A DNA stretch of 64,000 nt from NCBI RefSeq assembly GCF_027922165.1, contig NZ_BSFD01000002.1, forward strand, positions 354,874-418,873, in the 5' to 3' direction. The stretch comes from Brevundimonas intermedia. Lineage in GTDB: Bacteria; Pseudomonadota; Alphaproteobacteria; Caulobacterales; Caulobacteraceae. Position 1 is the first letter of the stretch, and each line of letters begins with the position of its first letter. This document shows positions 10,896 through 19,208 of this stretch, one piece after another. Below the pieces are notes generated by a model. That model made no database searches, was not told the origin of the DNA, and worked only from the letters and a program-made list of their open reading frames with translations. The position numbers and the translations under genes were made by a program.

Positions 10896-11347
10896 CCCAG
10901 CACTCTATCCTTCAGATCGACGCCCGCCGGAGGAAGGGCGCACCAGGTCGAACCAGGAAACCGCCGACGGCGACACGCCACGAAATCATACAGGCGGTCG
11001 CGAATGAACTGCGGGACGATCCGACCGATGATCGCCCACCGATACGGCGCGGGCAGTTGGGCGGCGATGGCCAGAACCGCGTCGGATCGCTCGCGCGCCA
11101 CCCCGTCCTGGATCAGCAGCATGGTGGAGGGATCTTCGGGGTTCACGCCATAATGCGCGAGCAGCGCCTGTCCCAACGCGGACTGGGTCGGGGCTAGCCG
11201 GAACACCCCAGCCCGGTCGGCCTTCAGCATCTTGCGCGCCGAGCCGGAGCAGAGCGCGCAATCACCGTCGAACAGGACCAGGGACCGGTCGTCCGGGAAG
11301 GCCGGGACGGCGGGATCCTCACGATAGCTGTAAGGCCCCCGCCCCAC
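10892..11347 (-). CDS. Thiol-disulfide oxidoreductase DCC family (DUF393)
   Basis: 151 aa. The family signature DxxCxxC appears as FDGDCALCSG at about residues 27-36. The tail PAPYRWAIIGRIVPQFIRDRLYDFVACRR is typical of DCC proteins and is followed by WC. Predicted as a thioredoxin-like thiol protein, function not established. It starts 9 nt after the ssb stop and its stop overlaps the SDR-DoxX start as ATGA, so ssb, this gene, the SDR gene and the DUF2269 gene can share one transcript. Confidence 0.87.
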   Translation of the reverse strand: MGRGPYSYREDPAVPAFPDDRSLVLFDGDCALCSGSARKMLKADRAGVFRLAPTQSALGQALLAHYGVNPEDPSTMLLIQDGVARERSDAVLAIAAQLPAPYRWAIIGRIVPQFIRDRLYDFVACRRRRFPGSTWCALPPAGVDLKDRVLG

Positions 11348-11356
11348 GTCGAAATC

Positions 11357-11857
11357 TTAGAACGGAATGTCGTCGTTCAGATCGTAGCTTTCCTTGGGAC
11401 CGCTCGGCTTGTTGGCGCCGCCGGTGGAGAAGCCCGAGGAATAGTCGTCGTCGCCGCGACCACCGCCGCCGCCGTAACCGCCGCCTTGCGAGGCGCCGCC
11501 TTCCGCGCGGCCGCCCAGCATGGTCAGTTCACCCTTGAAGCGGCTGACCACGATCTCGGTCGAATATTTCTCGACGCCCTGCTGGTCGGTCCATTTGCGG
11601 GTCTGGAGCGCGCCCTCGATATAGACGGTCGAGCCCTTCTTCACATAGTTCTCGACCACCTTGACGATGTTGTCGTTGAAGATGACGACCCGGTGCCACT
11701 CGGTCTTTTCCTTGCGCTCGCCCGAGGACTTGTCGCGCCAGGTTTCCGAAGTGGCGATCGACAGGTTGGCGATACGGTCGCCGTTCGGCATGGACCGGAT
11801 TTCGGGATCGCGGCCCAGATTGCCGACCAGAATGACCTTGTTGACGCTGCCCGCCAT
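11357..11857 (-). CDS. ssb: Single-stranded DNA-binding protein
   Basis: 166 aa. An N-terminal OB fold (residues 1-110: [48 protein letters not shown]) is followed by a Gly-rich linker ([14 protein letters not shown]). The C-terminal tip is DLNDDIPF, the acidic peptide that binds RecO, PriA, RecQ and other repair proteins. It forms tetramers on ssDNA during replication, recombination and repair. A GTTC-N7-GTTC box 134 nt upstream suggests LexA control. Confidence 0.97.
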   Translation of the reverse strand: MAGSVNKVILVGNLGRDPEIRSMPNGDRIANLSIATSETWRDKSSGERKEKTEWHRVVIFNDNIVKVVENYVKKGSTVYIEGALQTRKWTDQQGVEKYSTEIVVSRFKGELTMLGGRAEGGASQGGGYGGGGGRGDDDYSSGFSTGGANKPSGPKESYDLNDDIPF

Positions 11858-11990
11858 GGAAACTTCCTTCTCGTAGGGAGCGGCGAGTCCCTCGCCCGCT
11901 CCGTAATTCAGCCGGATGTCTTAGAGCCGCCGCCGGTCACCGCCAGCCGCTTTCGACATCAGACCCGCCAAACCGGTGGATTAACAAAAT

Positions 11991-12005
11991 GTTCCACCTT
12001 TGTTC
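11991..12005. promoter_or_regulatory. LexA (SOS) box of the alphaproteobacterial type upstream of ssb
   Basis: The sequence GTTCCACCTTTGTTC is an exact GTTC-N7-GTTC direct repeat, the LexA operator described in Caulobacter and Rhizobiales. It lies in the gap upstream of ssb (start 11857) and just past the stop of the lipoprotein gene at 12043. No other recognisable LexA box was found near the repair genes recN or xth in this window. Confidence 0.75.
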
Positions 12006-12042
12006 ACGCCACGCAAGTCTCTTCTGCGATCAGACCGGCGCT

Positions 12043-12468
12043 CTATTTCGTTTCGGGCGGCGGGGCCGCGATCGCGATCGGACGCCCTGTCTCGTCGCGC
12101 TGCATGGCGCCGGGGATGGCCAGACGGCCGTCGCCTGTACGGGCCATGGCGAAGAAGCGGCTGCCGGTCAGGCTCTTGCCGAACTTGACCCCCTCGCGGT
12201 CGACAAAGATGAAGCGGCCTTGATAGGCGCCCGCCACCTCCTGGTTCGACCCGCCCATACGCAGGAAGCGCAGACGCATCTCCTCGAGCTGACCGGCGCA
12301 AAGTTCGATCTGGGCGACGTTTTCGCCCATCTTCTGCAGGCGCGGCGCCTCGCCGTCCGGCGTGGCGACGAAATAGCAGACGCCGGGTTCGAACTCGAAC
12401 TTGGGCTGGTTGCTGCACGCCGCCAGAACGGCGGCGGCGGCGATGGCGGAGACAGTGAAGACGCGCAT
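12043..12468 (-). CDS. Small lipoprotein, function unknown
   Basis: 141 aa. MRVFTVSAIAAAAVLAAC is a lipoprotein signal with lipobox LAAC, and the mature part begins SNQPKFEFEPGVCYFV. There is no known domain that I can recognise. The segment EMRLRFLRMGG and the GRFIFVDREGVKFGKSL block look like a compact beta-rich periplasmic domain. The ATG overlaps the stop of the upstream gene (TGATG), so the two are translationally coupled. The longer open frame upstream of 12468 lies inside the neighbour and is discarded. Confidence 0.75.
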   Translation of the reverse strand: MRVFTVSAIAAAAVLAACSNQPKFEFEPGVCYFVATPDGEAPRLQKMGENVAQIELCAGQLEEMRLRFLRMGGSNQEVAGAYQGRFIFVDREGVKFGKSLTGSRFFAMARTGDGRLAIPGAMQRDETGRPIAIAAPPPETK

Positions 12469-13145
12469 CAGTTCAGACCCGGGAATTGGCAGTTGCGGTC
12501 CTGCTCCGCCAGGGTGCGGAAACGGCTGTTGTCGCCCGACTGTTCCACCCGACGCGGCACCAGACGCAGCGTCGTGTCGCCCCAGCGGCCGTACTGGGCG
12601 TCGCCGGGACGGACGCAGGTTCCGGCGTACAGGGCCTGGACGCAGGCGTTCAGGCTCATGCCGCTGGACAGGACGCGCCAGTCGGAACCGGAGTGACGCA
12701 GGCACTGGGCGCCCGACGGCGCCGGCGCGGGACTGCTGGGCGCGGCCGCGCCCGGTTCGGGGCTCGGCATGGGATCGGCCTCGGCGATCTCAATGGAAGG
12801 CAGTTCCGGCGGCGGGGCGAAGGCGGCGGTCGGGGCGGCGGCCAGGGCCCCCGTCTCGTCGATGCCGACATCGAGGGCGTCGGTGGCCAGACCGTTGCGC
12901 TGGGCGCAGTCGGCCAGGGTCGCCATGCCGACGAACTGACCGTCGACGAAGCAGCGCAGCTCGCGCGTCGGCTCCAGCGAAGGGGCGTCGGCCAGATCGA
13001 CCGTCAGCCCGCCCTTGGCGGCGGGCGGGGCCTCGGGCGTCTTGTCGCCGCCGCCGGTGAAGATCAGGGCCAGCACCACGGCGGCGATGATCACCAGACC
13101 TGCGCCGATGGCGATGATGACGCGATTGTCGTTCGGAAGGGCCAT
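12468..13145 (-). CDS. Single-pass membrane protein with Pro/Ala linker, function unknown
   Basis: 225 aa from ATG 13145 (MALPNDNRVIIAIG); the open frame extends to a TTG at 13160, but ATG is preferred. One membrane helix (IIAIGAGLVIIAAVVLALIF) is followed by a periplasmic region. This has a first Cys-bearing segment (ELRCFVDGQFVGMATLADC), a long Ala/Pro linker, and a C-terminal domain with conserved-looking cysteines (AQCLRHSGSDW, NACVQALYAGTC, DRNCQFPG). Even Cys spacing suggests disulfides. I do not recognise the family. It is coupled to the downstream lipoprotein gene, so both probably act in the envelope. Confidence 0.7.
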   Translation of the reverse strand: MALPNDNRVIIAIGAGLVIIAAVVLALIFTGGGDKTPEAPPAAKGGLTVDLADAPSLEPTRELRCFVDGQFVGMATLADCAQRNGLATDALDVGIDETGALAAAPTAAFAPPPELPSIEIAEADPMPSPEPGAAAPSSPAPAPSGAQCLRHSGSDWRVLSSGMSLNACVQALYAGTCVRPGDAQYGRWGDTTLRLVPRRVEQSGDNSRFRTLAEQDRNCQFPGLN

Positions 13146-13236
13146 AGGGGGCTTTCGCAACTGAGGCGCCCAATAACCCGGAACCGGCGCCGGGCGTCAA
13201 CCGCCTAGCCGCACGCACCCGACGTCACGCCGCCGA

Positions 13237-15942
13237 TCAGGCCGTGAGACGGGTCAGGGCGGCCTGGAAATTGGCGAGTTGGGTCTGCTGATAGGCGGTT
13301 GAAGACCCGTTGCCCGTCTGGGTGTTGGTGATCGTGCCGGTGGTCGGGGCCAGGGACTTGTAGGCCGAGCGAATGGCCGTAAACGCGCCGGCTATGCCCT
13401 CGATGGCCGCCTTGATCCCGGCCGGGTCGTTCAGGTTCAGCTTGTTCGACAGGTTCAGGCCAAAGGTCTTGGGCGCGTCCTTGTCCGCCGTCGTCGGACC
13501 GATGAAGCCAGGACTCAAGCCCAGGGCTCCCAAGGCGTCCTTGCCGACGGCGCCGGACGATATGATCGCCCCTTCGCGGTTCGCCGCTGTGGAGATCTGC
13601 AGCCGCTGGGTTACGGGCACGGTCTTGAGGTCGGTCACGACCTTGGCGTCCAGCTGACGGCCCGAGGCGGTGACGATCTTCTTGGCCAGGGTCTCCAGCG
13701 TATCCTTGGCGTCGATGGTCACGGTCACGGCCCGTCCGCCGCCGACGGGGGAAATGCTGAACTGATCGCCGACCCGCGCCGCCGTGCTGATGGTCAGCAG
13801 TTTGGAGTCCGCCTGCATGATCTCGCCCTGGGGCAGGCCCAGCCGATCCAGAACGCTGGCGCCGCCCGAGGCGATGCTGAGGCTGGTGGGTTTGGCCTGG
13901 TCGTCGGCGGCGCGCCAGGTCTGGTTCTTCTCGACCGCGCCGGTCGCCAGGTCGATGCGGGCCAGATAGCCCTGGGTCGGGTCTTCCTTGACCGCGCCCG
14001 CGGCCCGGCTCGTACCCGTGATCCAGACCTTGCCGTCCTTGATCTCGACATCGGCGGCGGTGTCGTCCCCCGCCCCGCCGAAATAGGTCAGCCGGTCGGC
14101 GCCCGAGGCCTGAAGATCGGCCGACAGGCTGGCGACGAAGACGTCCTTGCCGCCCGCATGGGCGTTGGTCACCGTGCCGATATCCAGGGCCGTATTGTCG
14201 GTGTGGCCGGTCACGACGATCTTGCCGTTCTCGACGGAAATTCCCGCGACCTCCCCGCTGGCGAAGCCCAGGTCGCGGGTCGAGGCCAGGGTCGGAACGC
14301 CCGAGGCGTCCAGGGTGAAGCGGCGCACGATCATCTGACCGTTCTCGACGCCGGCTGTGTAGAGGTCCGACCCGGACACGGTCATGGCCTGGACCGAGTC
14401 ATCGCCGGCCGTGCCGAACTGCAGGGTCGAGACGTTCACCCCCGTTTCCGGCCCGGTGACCGTAAGCTGCTTCTCCTCAAAGGTCTGGAGATAGGAATCC
14501 CAGCCGCCCAGGGCCGCGGTTCCCGGAAGGGCGGACTTGGACCGGCCGGCCACATAGACCACGCCGTCCGCGCCGAAACTGACCTCGGTCGCCTCGTCGG
14601 CCGCCTTGGCCCCGCGACGCTGGGTCCACAGTTCCTTGCCGGTGCTGTCGAACAGGGTGACGAAACTGTCCGCGGTCGTCGCGCTGTCGCCGCTCTTGCC
14701 AGGCTCGAGCGCGCCCGTGACGGAACCGGCCAGGGCCACCCGGCCGTCGTCGTCGATGGCGATTGAGAAGCCGTTGGCGGTGGAGGCGGCGCCCAGAAGC
14801 TTGGTCTGCACCAGATTGCCGGCGGAATCATATTTCATCAGGGCGACGTCGCGCGCGCCCTTGATCGGCTGATTGGCGTCGCCGGATTTCAGATCCGCCA
14901 CGACCCAGACCGAACCGTCCGGCGCGACTGCGCTGGCGCGGACCGTCTCGACGCCGTCCGGGAGATTGGTCAGGCCCGCGCGGCCCTCGACCCAGAAGGG
15001 ATCGTCGACGCCCTGCTGAGCCGCGGGCGCGGCGCCGCCCTCGGCCTGAAACTTCAGCAGCTGGCCGGCGCCGGCCTTTCCCGCGCCCTGGGTGACATAG
15101 ACGGCGTCAGAGGTGTCGGTCGCCGCGAAACTGACCGTCTCGCCCGAACCGCCTGTGATCTTAAGGGCCCACTGGTCGGGCCCGGCCGGCAGGGTGATGG
15201 TCTTTTCGCCGGATTTGATCGTCTTGGGCTCGCCGGGGATGTACTGGGTGCCGACGCGGGTGGCGACGCCTGCCGCCTCGAGCTTGCCGTTCATATAGTT
15301 GACGACATTGACCATCGACCTTTCGGTCGCGCCCATCTCGGACAGGTCCATGGCGACGGTCTGGGTTCCGGTCGCGGTCTTGGCGGTCATGGAGAATTTG
15401 ACGTCGCCGTCAAAGGCCGCGACGGGCGTGGTGGCCAGGCCGGTGTGGACCGGCTGGGTCGTGAAGGTGGTGGGGGCCCGTTCCTGGGCGTAGCCGGTCT
15501 TGACGGTCGTTTGCGACACGCCCTGCACCAGGCGGACATCCTCGAAGTCGGCGGTCTTCAGATAGGCCGAGATTTCGGCCAGACCCTCGCTGAAGCGTTT
15601 GGACACCTGAGCGGCTTCCGCCGACGTCAGGCCTTTGACGCCCGCCCGGTCGGCCAGGGCGCTGAGACTGGTAAGCCCCTCGTAGACGGCGAACATCTTG
15701 CGATAGTCGCTGGACGCGCCCGACAGGTCCAGTTGGACCGCGCCCTCGTTGACGATCCGCCGTCCCGCGAGGGCCGCCCGCACCAGGTCGCTGGCCTTGG
15801 GCGCCGAGGCGATTTCGGTCGAGGCCCAGGGCGCGGTGGGTTGGGTTTTTCTTGTCGTGGAGCCAGACGTGGTCGAGCCGATCAGCGACGTCGTGTCCGT
15901 CGTGATCCCGTAGAGACCCAGCAGATAGCTGTTGTTGATCAT
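13237..15942 (-). CDS. FlaEY-like flagellin-region protein with beta-propeller
   Basis: 901 aa, starting MINNSYLLGLYGI. The N-terminal ~170 residues are helical and flagellin/hook-like. The middle, about residues 330-680, contains repeated segments of the kind VAPDGSVWVVADL, DDDGRVALAGSVTG, GADGVVYVAGRS, VENGKIVVTGHTD and KDGKVWITGTS, each followed by an aromatic/Asp strand: a beta-propeller of the SBBP/NHL sort. The C terminus resembles flagellar axial proteins (Asn/Leu-rich, TITNTQTGNGSSTAYQ). In Caulobacter a large protein next to the flagellin cluster is called FlaEY and affects filament assembly; size and context fit. It has no signal peptide, so export by the flagellar apparatus is possible but unproven. 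Confidence 0.7.
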   Translation of the reverse strand: MINNSYLLGLYGITTDTTSLIGSTTSGSTTRKTQPTAPWASTEIASAPKASDLVRAALAGRRIVNEGAVQLDLSGASSDYRKMFAVYEGLTSLSALADRAGVKGLTSAEAAQVSKRFSEGLAEISAYLKTADFEDVRLVQGVSQTTVKTGYAQERAPTTFTTQPVHTGLATTPVAAFDGDVKFSMTAKTATGTQTVAMDLSEMGATERSMVNVVNYMNGKLEAAGVATRVGTQYIPGEPKTIKSGEKTITLPAGPDQWALKITGGSGETVSFAATDTSDAVYVTQGAGKAGAGQLLKFQAEGGAAPAAQQGVDDPFWVEGRAGLTNLPDGVETVRASAVAPDGSVWVVADLKSGDANQPIKGARDVALMKYDSAGNLVQTKLLGAASTANGFSIAIDDDGRVALAGSVTGALEPGKSGDSATTADSFVTLFDSTGKELWTQRRGAKAADEATEVSFGADGVVYVAGRSKSALPGTAALGGWDSYLQTFEEKQLTVTGPETGVNVSTLQFGTAGDDSVQAMTVSGSDLYTAGVENGQMIVRRFTLDASGVPTLASTRDLGFASGEVAGISVENGKIVVTGHTDNTALDIGTVTNAHAGGKDVFVASLSADLQASGADRLTYFGGAGDDTAADVEIKDGKVWITGTSRAAGAVKEDPTQGYLARIDLATGAVEKNQTWRAADDQAKPTSLSIASGGASVLDRLGLPQGEIMQADSKLLTISTAARVGDQFSISPVGGGRAVTVTIDAKDTLETLAKKIVTASGRQLDAKVVTDLKTVPVTQRLQISTAANREGAIISSGAVGKDALGALGLSPGFIGPTTADKDAPKTFGLNLSNKLNLNDPAGIKAAIEGIAGAFTAIRSAYKSLAPTTGTITNTQTGNGSSTAYQQTQLANFQAALTRLTA

Positions 15943-16004
15943 CTCACATGGCTCCGGCGGCTAAGATGCAGCGGAGCCCGATAACGAAGTCTTAAGCTGC
16001 GGTA

Positions 16005-16922
16005 TCAGTTCTGAAACAGCGACAGGATCATCTGCGGCGCCTGGTTGGCGATCGACAGAGCCTGAACGCCCAGCTGCTGCTGCACCTGAAGCGCTTGAAG
16101 GCGGGCGCTTTCCTTGGCCAGGTCCGCATCGACCAGATTGCCGATCCCCGCTTCCAGCGAGTCGGACAGCTTGCCGACATAGGTGGTGTGGCGTTCGATC
16201 TGCTTGGCCTGGGCGCCCAGTTCGGACAGACGCGAACTGGCGACGGCGATGGCGTCATCGACCCGCTGCAGGGCGAACTTGGCCTTTTCCTGCGTCAGCA
16301 GGTCCGGCGCGGCGTTCAGCAGGGTTTCGTCTTCGGGCGTGCCCGCATTATTGGTCCAGGCGTCGATCGCCGGCGTCGCCGTATTCGAATCGTAAGAGTT
16401 GGCCGCCAAGCCAAGACCCACGAGCGTCAGATTCTGACGCTTCATCGCGATGGTTTCATTGCCGTCCGCGCTGGCCAGGAAGGTCAGGTCGGTCGTGGCG
16501 GTTCCGTCCAGGATATTGGCGCCGTCGAAGATCGCATTGTCCGCGAACGACTGGATCGAGCTCAGAAGAGACTGGAATTCCTGGTTGTAGGAGGCGCGGG
16601 TCGCCGCGCTCTGGCTTGGGTCGGCGGCCGCGGTGGCCTTCTGCTTCAGCTCAAGCAGAATGTCCGATATCTGTTCGCCCGCCGCCAGGGACACGTCGGC
16701 GATCGAGGTCGCGCGGTTCAGGCTGGTGGTGACGGCTTCCAGCGAGCCCTTGTCCGCGCGCTGCCCCTGGGCGACGGCCCAGACGGCGGCGTTGTCCTTG
16801 GCGCCCTGCACCTTCAGGCCCGTATTCACCCGGCTCTGCGTCGACGCCAACTGCTCGTTGGTGCGATTCAGGTTCTGCAGGGCGATCATCGCCGAGGTGT
16901 TGGTGTGGATACTGGTGGTCAT
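16005..16922 (-). CDS. Flagellin (divergent 305-aa paralogue)
   Basis: 305 aa. N-terminal D0/D1 region MTTSIHTNTSAMIALQNLN and C-terminal region GIGNLVDADLAKESARL with QQQLGVQALSIANQ are typical alphaproteobacterial flagellin ends. It is longer than the five tandem flagellins. Its middle part (DLTFLASADGNETIAMKR, LTLVGLGLAANS) resembles the FljK type of Caulobacter more than its neighbours do. It ends in LFQN rather than LFR. Six flagellin genes in total matches the number in C. crescentus. There is no sigma-54 motif upstream; instead a TTAACCAT inverted repeat lies 36 nt before the start. FlaG is the next gene upstream. Confidence 0.95.
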   Translation of the reverse strand: MTTSIHTNTSAMIALQNLNRTNEQLASTQSRVNTGLKVQGAKDNAAVWAVAQGQRADKGSLEAVTTSLNRATSIADVSLAAGEQISDILLELKQKATAAADPSQSAATRASYNQEFQSLLSSIQSFADNAIFDGANILDGTATTDLTFLASADGNETIAMKRQNLTLVGLGLAANSYDSNTATPAIDAWTNNAGTPEDETLLNAAPDLLTQEKAKFALQRVDDAIAVASSRLSELGAQAKQIERHTTYVGKLSDSLEAGIGNLVDADLAKESARLQALQVQQQLGVQALSIANQAPQMILSLFQN

Positions 16923-16957
16923 GGCTTCAAGCCCCGGACGTTCTGTTCCCTGCAGGA

Positions 16958-16986
16958 TTAACCATGAATCGTGAGCGTATGGTTAA
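16958..16986. promoter_or_regulatory. Inverted repeat TTAACCAT-N13-ATGGTTAA upstream of the 305-aa flagellin
   Basis: Two perfect 8-nt arms at 16958-16965 and 16979-16986. TTAACCAT matches the half-site motif associated with the cell-cycle regulator CtrA in Caulobacter. The loop contains GAATC (16966-16970), a GANTC site of the CcrM methylase. Together these suggest cell-cycle control of this flagellin, separate from the sigma-54 promoters of the tandem set. This is inferred from motifs only. Confidence 0.45.
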
Positions 16987-17057
16987 CGACAAAGAAACCA
17001 CGTTTGCGCCGTCCGGCAAGCCGGCGGCGTCACTTTATCCGGACTGAACAGCCTCGA

Positions 17058-17357
17058 CTAGATCGAGGTTTTCAGCAGATTTCCGCCCTTGTAATCAGGG
17101 TCCTTCGCAAGATTCTGCACGACATCTCGTGGCAGTTTCAGCACCACCTTGCCGGTAATCGGGTCGCTGACCGTGTAGACAAATCGACCGTCTTCTGCGG
17201 TTTCGATCGTCAGCCGATACTTGTTCGCCTCGGACCGCTCGACCACCTTGGCCACCTCGGTTTGAGGCGGTTGCTGCGGACGGGGGACAGACAGGCTGTC
17301 GGCGCTCTCCGATTTGAAGAGACCTACAGGGGTGATGCTCGCAACATTCTCAGCCAT
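17058..17357 (-). CDS. flaG: FlaG family flagellar protein
   Basis: 99 aa. The first ~45 residues are variable. The C-terminal half has the FlaG core, with NKYRLTIETAEDGRFVYTV, DPITGKVVLKLP and RDVVQNL, corresponding to the usual pattern of a short beta-sheet domain ending in a hydrophobic helix. FlaG proteins influence filament length in several bacteria. It lies between the tandem flagellins (86 nt upstream) and the 305-aa flagellin. A GC-rich hairpin (about 17008-17031) follows its stop and may end its transcript. Confidence 0.85.
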   Translation of the reverse strand: MAENVASITPVGLFKSESADSLSVPRPQQPPQTEVAKVVERSEANKYRLTIETAEDGRFVYTVSDPITGKVVLKLPRDVVQNLAKDPDYKGGNLLKTSI

Positions 17358-17409
17358 GGCTCCTTGCGCGACAGAATCGCGCCCTTCTGGATAAAAACGA
17401 GAGCGAAGA

Positions 17410-17435
17410 GCCGGAGCGGCGTGAACCGCCCCGGC
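17410..17435 (-). terminator. Weak hairpin after the last tandem flagellin
   Basis: A stem of about 10 bp with one mismatch (GCCGG.GCGG against CCGC.CCGGC), read on the minus strand just after the stop at 17444. A T-run (minus strand, 17393-17397) follows 13 nt later, which is far for an intrinsic terminator. It may be a transcript-end or stability structure separating flagellins from flaG. Confidence 0.4.
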
Positions 17436-17443
17436 CTATCGCC

Positions 17444-18175
17444 TTAACGGAACAGGCTCAGCAAGGTCTGGCTGGACGAGTTCGCGATCGACAAGGCCTG
17501 CACGCCCAGCTGTTGCTTGGTTTGCAGGGCCGTCAGCTTGGCGCTTTCCTTGGCCAGATCGGCGTCCACCAGATTGCCCACGCCGGCTTCAAGAGCGTCC
17601 TGAAGCTTGTTGACGAAGGTGATCTGACGGCCCAGCGACTTGGACTGGGTGCCCAGGGTCGAAAGGGCGCCCGTGACCGTGGTGATCGCCGTATCCACCG
17701 CAGCGGTGGTAGCGGCGCCGGCGGCCAGGTTGCCGGCCGTAATCGTCGACAAGCTGGTCAGAGGCGTGGTCAGGCTGTTGACGCCGTCGAACGAGGCGCC
17801 GGTGATCGCCGAGCCGATTTCAGTGCCTAGGGCGTTGAACTCGGCCAAATAGGCCGTCTGCGCGGCGCCGGTGGATCCGGCGATGCTGACAGCCAGCCCC
17901 TTCATCTCTTCCAGAGCGGTCGTGATGGTGTCGCCGGCGGCCAGGGCCACGTCGGTGATCGACTGGGTGCGTTGAAGACCCGAGCGAACCGCATCCTGGG
18001 ATGAGGCGGTGGCGCGTTGGGACGTGGCGATCGCGAAGATCGCCCCGCTGTCCTTGGCCGAAGAGACCTTCATGCCGGTGTTGATGCGGTTTTGGGTCCG
18101 CTCCAGCTCCGAGTTGGTCTTGTTCAGGTTTTGCAGCGCGATAGCGGCGCCGTAGTTCGTATTCACACTCGCCAT
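17444..18175 (-). CDS. Flagellin, tandem copy 1 (last in the block of four)
   Basis: 243 aa, the shortest copy. N terminus MASVNTNYGAAIALQNLN and C terminus SIANSSSQTLLSLFR are shared with copies 2-4. The variable centre (about residues 135-180) is short and Thr/Ala-rich (LSTITAGNLAAGAATTAAV). Flagellin monomers are exported by the flagellar type III system and polymerise into the filament. The gene follows copy 2 after a 113-nt spacer with no promoter of its own, so it depends on read-through from the sigma-54 promoter at 20937. Confidence 0.97.
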   Translation of the reverse strand: MASVNTNYGAAIALQNLNKTNSELERTQNRINTGMKVSSAKDSGAIFAIATSQRATASSQDAVRSGLQRTQSITDVALAAGDTITTALEEMKGLAVSIAGSTGAAQTAYLAEFNALGTEIGSAITGASFDGVNSLTTPLTSLSTITAGNLAAGAATTAAVDTAITTVTGALSTLGTQSKSLGRQITFVNKLQDALEAGVGNLVDADLAKESAKLTALQTKQQLGVQALSIANSSSQTLLSLFR

Positions 18176-18288
18176 TTTGGCGGTTCCTTTTCACTTCGTG
18201 ATGGCCGTCGCCATTTTGGCGACGGGAGCGTTTTGCTCGGGGTTCAAGACCTACGACCCGGCCGTCGAGACGACCGGGTCTCCGGGCC
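18176..18288 (-). repeat. Duplicated flagellin spacer, copy A
   Basis: About 113 nt, nearly identical to 19096-19208 and 20007-20119. In transcript order it holds a 12-bp hairpin with one G-U (plus strand 18255-18280, GACCCGG arms), a small hairpin GAGC-AAAAC-GCTC, and a perfect 8-bp stem CCGTCGCC/GGCGACGG with loop AAAAT (18205-18225). A seven-codon reading frame MATAITK (18191-18214) follows, whose TGA runs into the AAGGA Shine-Dalgarno of copy 1. No sigma-54 site is present. Confidence 0.9.
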
Positions 18289-19095
18289 TTAGCGGAAGAG
18301 GCTCAGCAGGGTCTGGCTGGAGGAGTTGGCGATCGACAGCGCCTGCACGCCCAGCTGTTGCTTGGTCTGCAGGGCGGTCAGCTTCGCGCTTTCCTTGGCC
18401 AGATCCGCGTCCACCAGATTACCCACGCCGGCTTCGATCGAATCCTGAAGCTTGTTGGTGAAGCTGATGCTGCGGCCCAGCGACTTGGACTGGGTGCCCA
18501 GGGTCGAAAGGGCGGTGGTGACGGCCGTGATCGCCAGATCGACGTTGGCGGTCGTGTACTGAGCGGTCGTGCCTGCGGTGAAATAGCCCAGCTCCGTATT
18601 GGCGCTGAGGGCCGCCGCCGTACCCAAGACCTTGGTGTCGCCCGCGCCCGTTCCGGTCCGGACCGTGGTGGTCGCACCGGAAGCAGTGTTCAGCAGGTTG
18701 ACGCCGTCAAAGCTGGCGCCGGCCAGAGCACTGTTGATTTCCGTACCCAGAGCCGTGAATTCGGCCTGGTAGGACGTCAATGCGGCGCCGGTGGACCCGG
18801 CGATGCTGACCGCCAACCCCTTCATTTCTTCCAGGGCGGACGTGATCGTATCGCCGGCGGCCAGGGCCACGTCGACCATCGATTGACCGCGTTGCATCGA
18901 ACTCCGAACCGCGTCCTGAGCGGAAGCGTTGGAGCGTTGAGCCGTGGCGATCGCGAAGATCGCCCCGCTGTCCTTGGCCGAAGAGACCTTCATGCCGGTG
19001 TTGATGCGGTTTTGGGTCCGCTCCAGCTCCGAGTTGGTCTTGTTCAGGTTTTGCAGCGCGATCGATGCGCCGTAGTTCGTATTCACACTCGCCAT
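18289..19095 (-). CDS. Flagellin, tandem copy 2
   Basis: 268 aa. Terminal domains are identical or nearly so to the other copies (MASVNTNYGASIALQNLN; ADLAKESAKLTALQ). The central segment is its own: LLNTASGATTTVRTGTGAG, AAALSANTELGYF and TTAQYTTANVD. The first ~120 nt of the coding sequence match copies 1 and 3 almost base for base, which suggests recent duplication or ongoing gene conversion of the ends. It belongs to the block transcribed from 20937. Confidence 0.97.
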   Translation of the reverse strand: MASVNTNYGASIALQNLNKTNSELERTQNRINTGMKVSSAKDSGAIFAIATAQRSNASAQDAVRSSMQRGQSMVDVALAAGDTITSALEEMKGLAVSIAGSTGAALTSYQAEFTALGTEINSALAGASFDGVNLLNTASGATTTVRTGTGAGDTKVLGTAAALSANTELGYFTAGTTAQYTTANVDLAITAVTTALSTLGTQSKSLGRSISFTNKLQDSIEAGVGNLVDADLAKESAKLTALQTKQQLGVQALSIANSSSQTLLSLFR

Positions 19096-19208
19096 TTTGG
19101 CGGTTCCTTTTCACTTCGTGAGGGCCGTCGCCATTTTGGCGACGGGAGCGTTTTGCTCGGGGTTCAAGACCTGCGACCCGGCCGTCGAGACGACCGGGTC
19201 TCCGGGTC
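19096..19208 (-). repeat. Duplicated flagellin spacer, copy B
   Basis: Second copy of the ~113-nt spacer. The leader hairpin arms are unchanged. The short upstream frame reads MATALTK (19111-19134), one conservative Ile-to-Leu change from copy A, with the same length and stop. The 12-bp transcript-end hairpin is at 19175-19200. No promoter motif is visible inside. Confidence 0.9.

Noticed and set aside
16923..17057. Sigma-54 promoter before the 305-aa flagellin
   Set aside because: The nearest match (TGG...TGC) has the GG/GC doublets two bases too close.
18176..18288. Independent sigma-54 promoters in the internal flagellin spacers
   Set aside because: No TTGC preceded by TGG at the right spacing in any of the three spacers.
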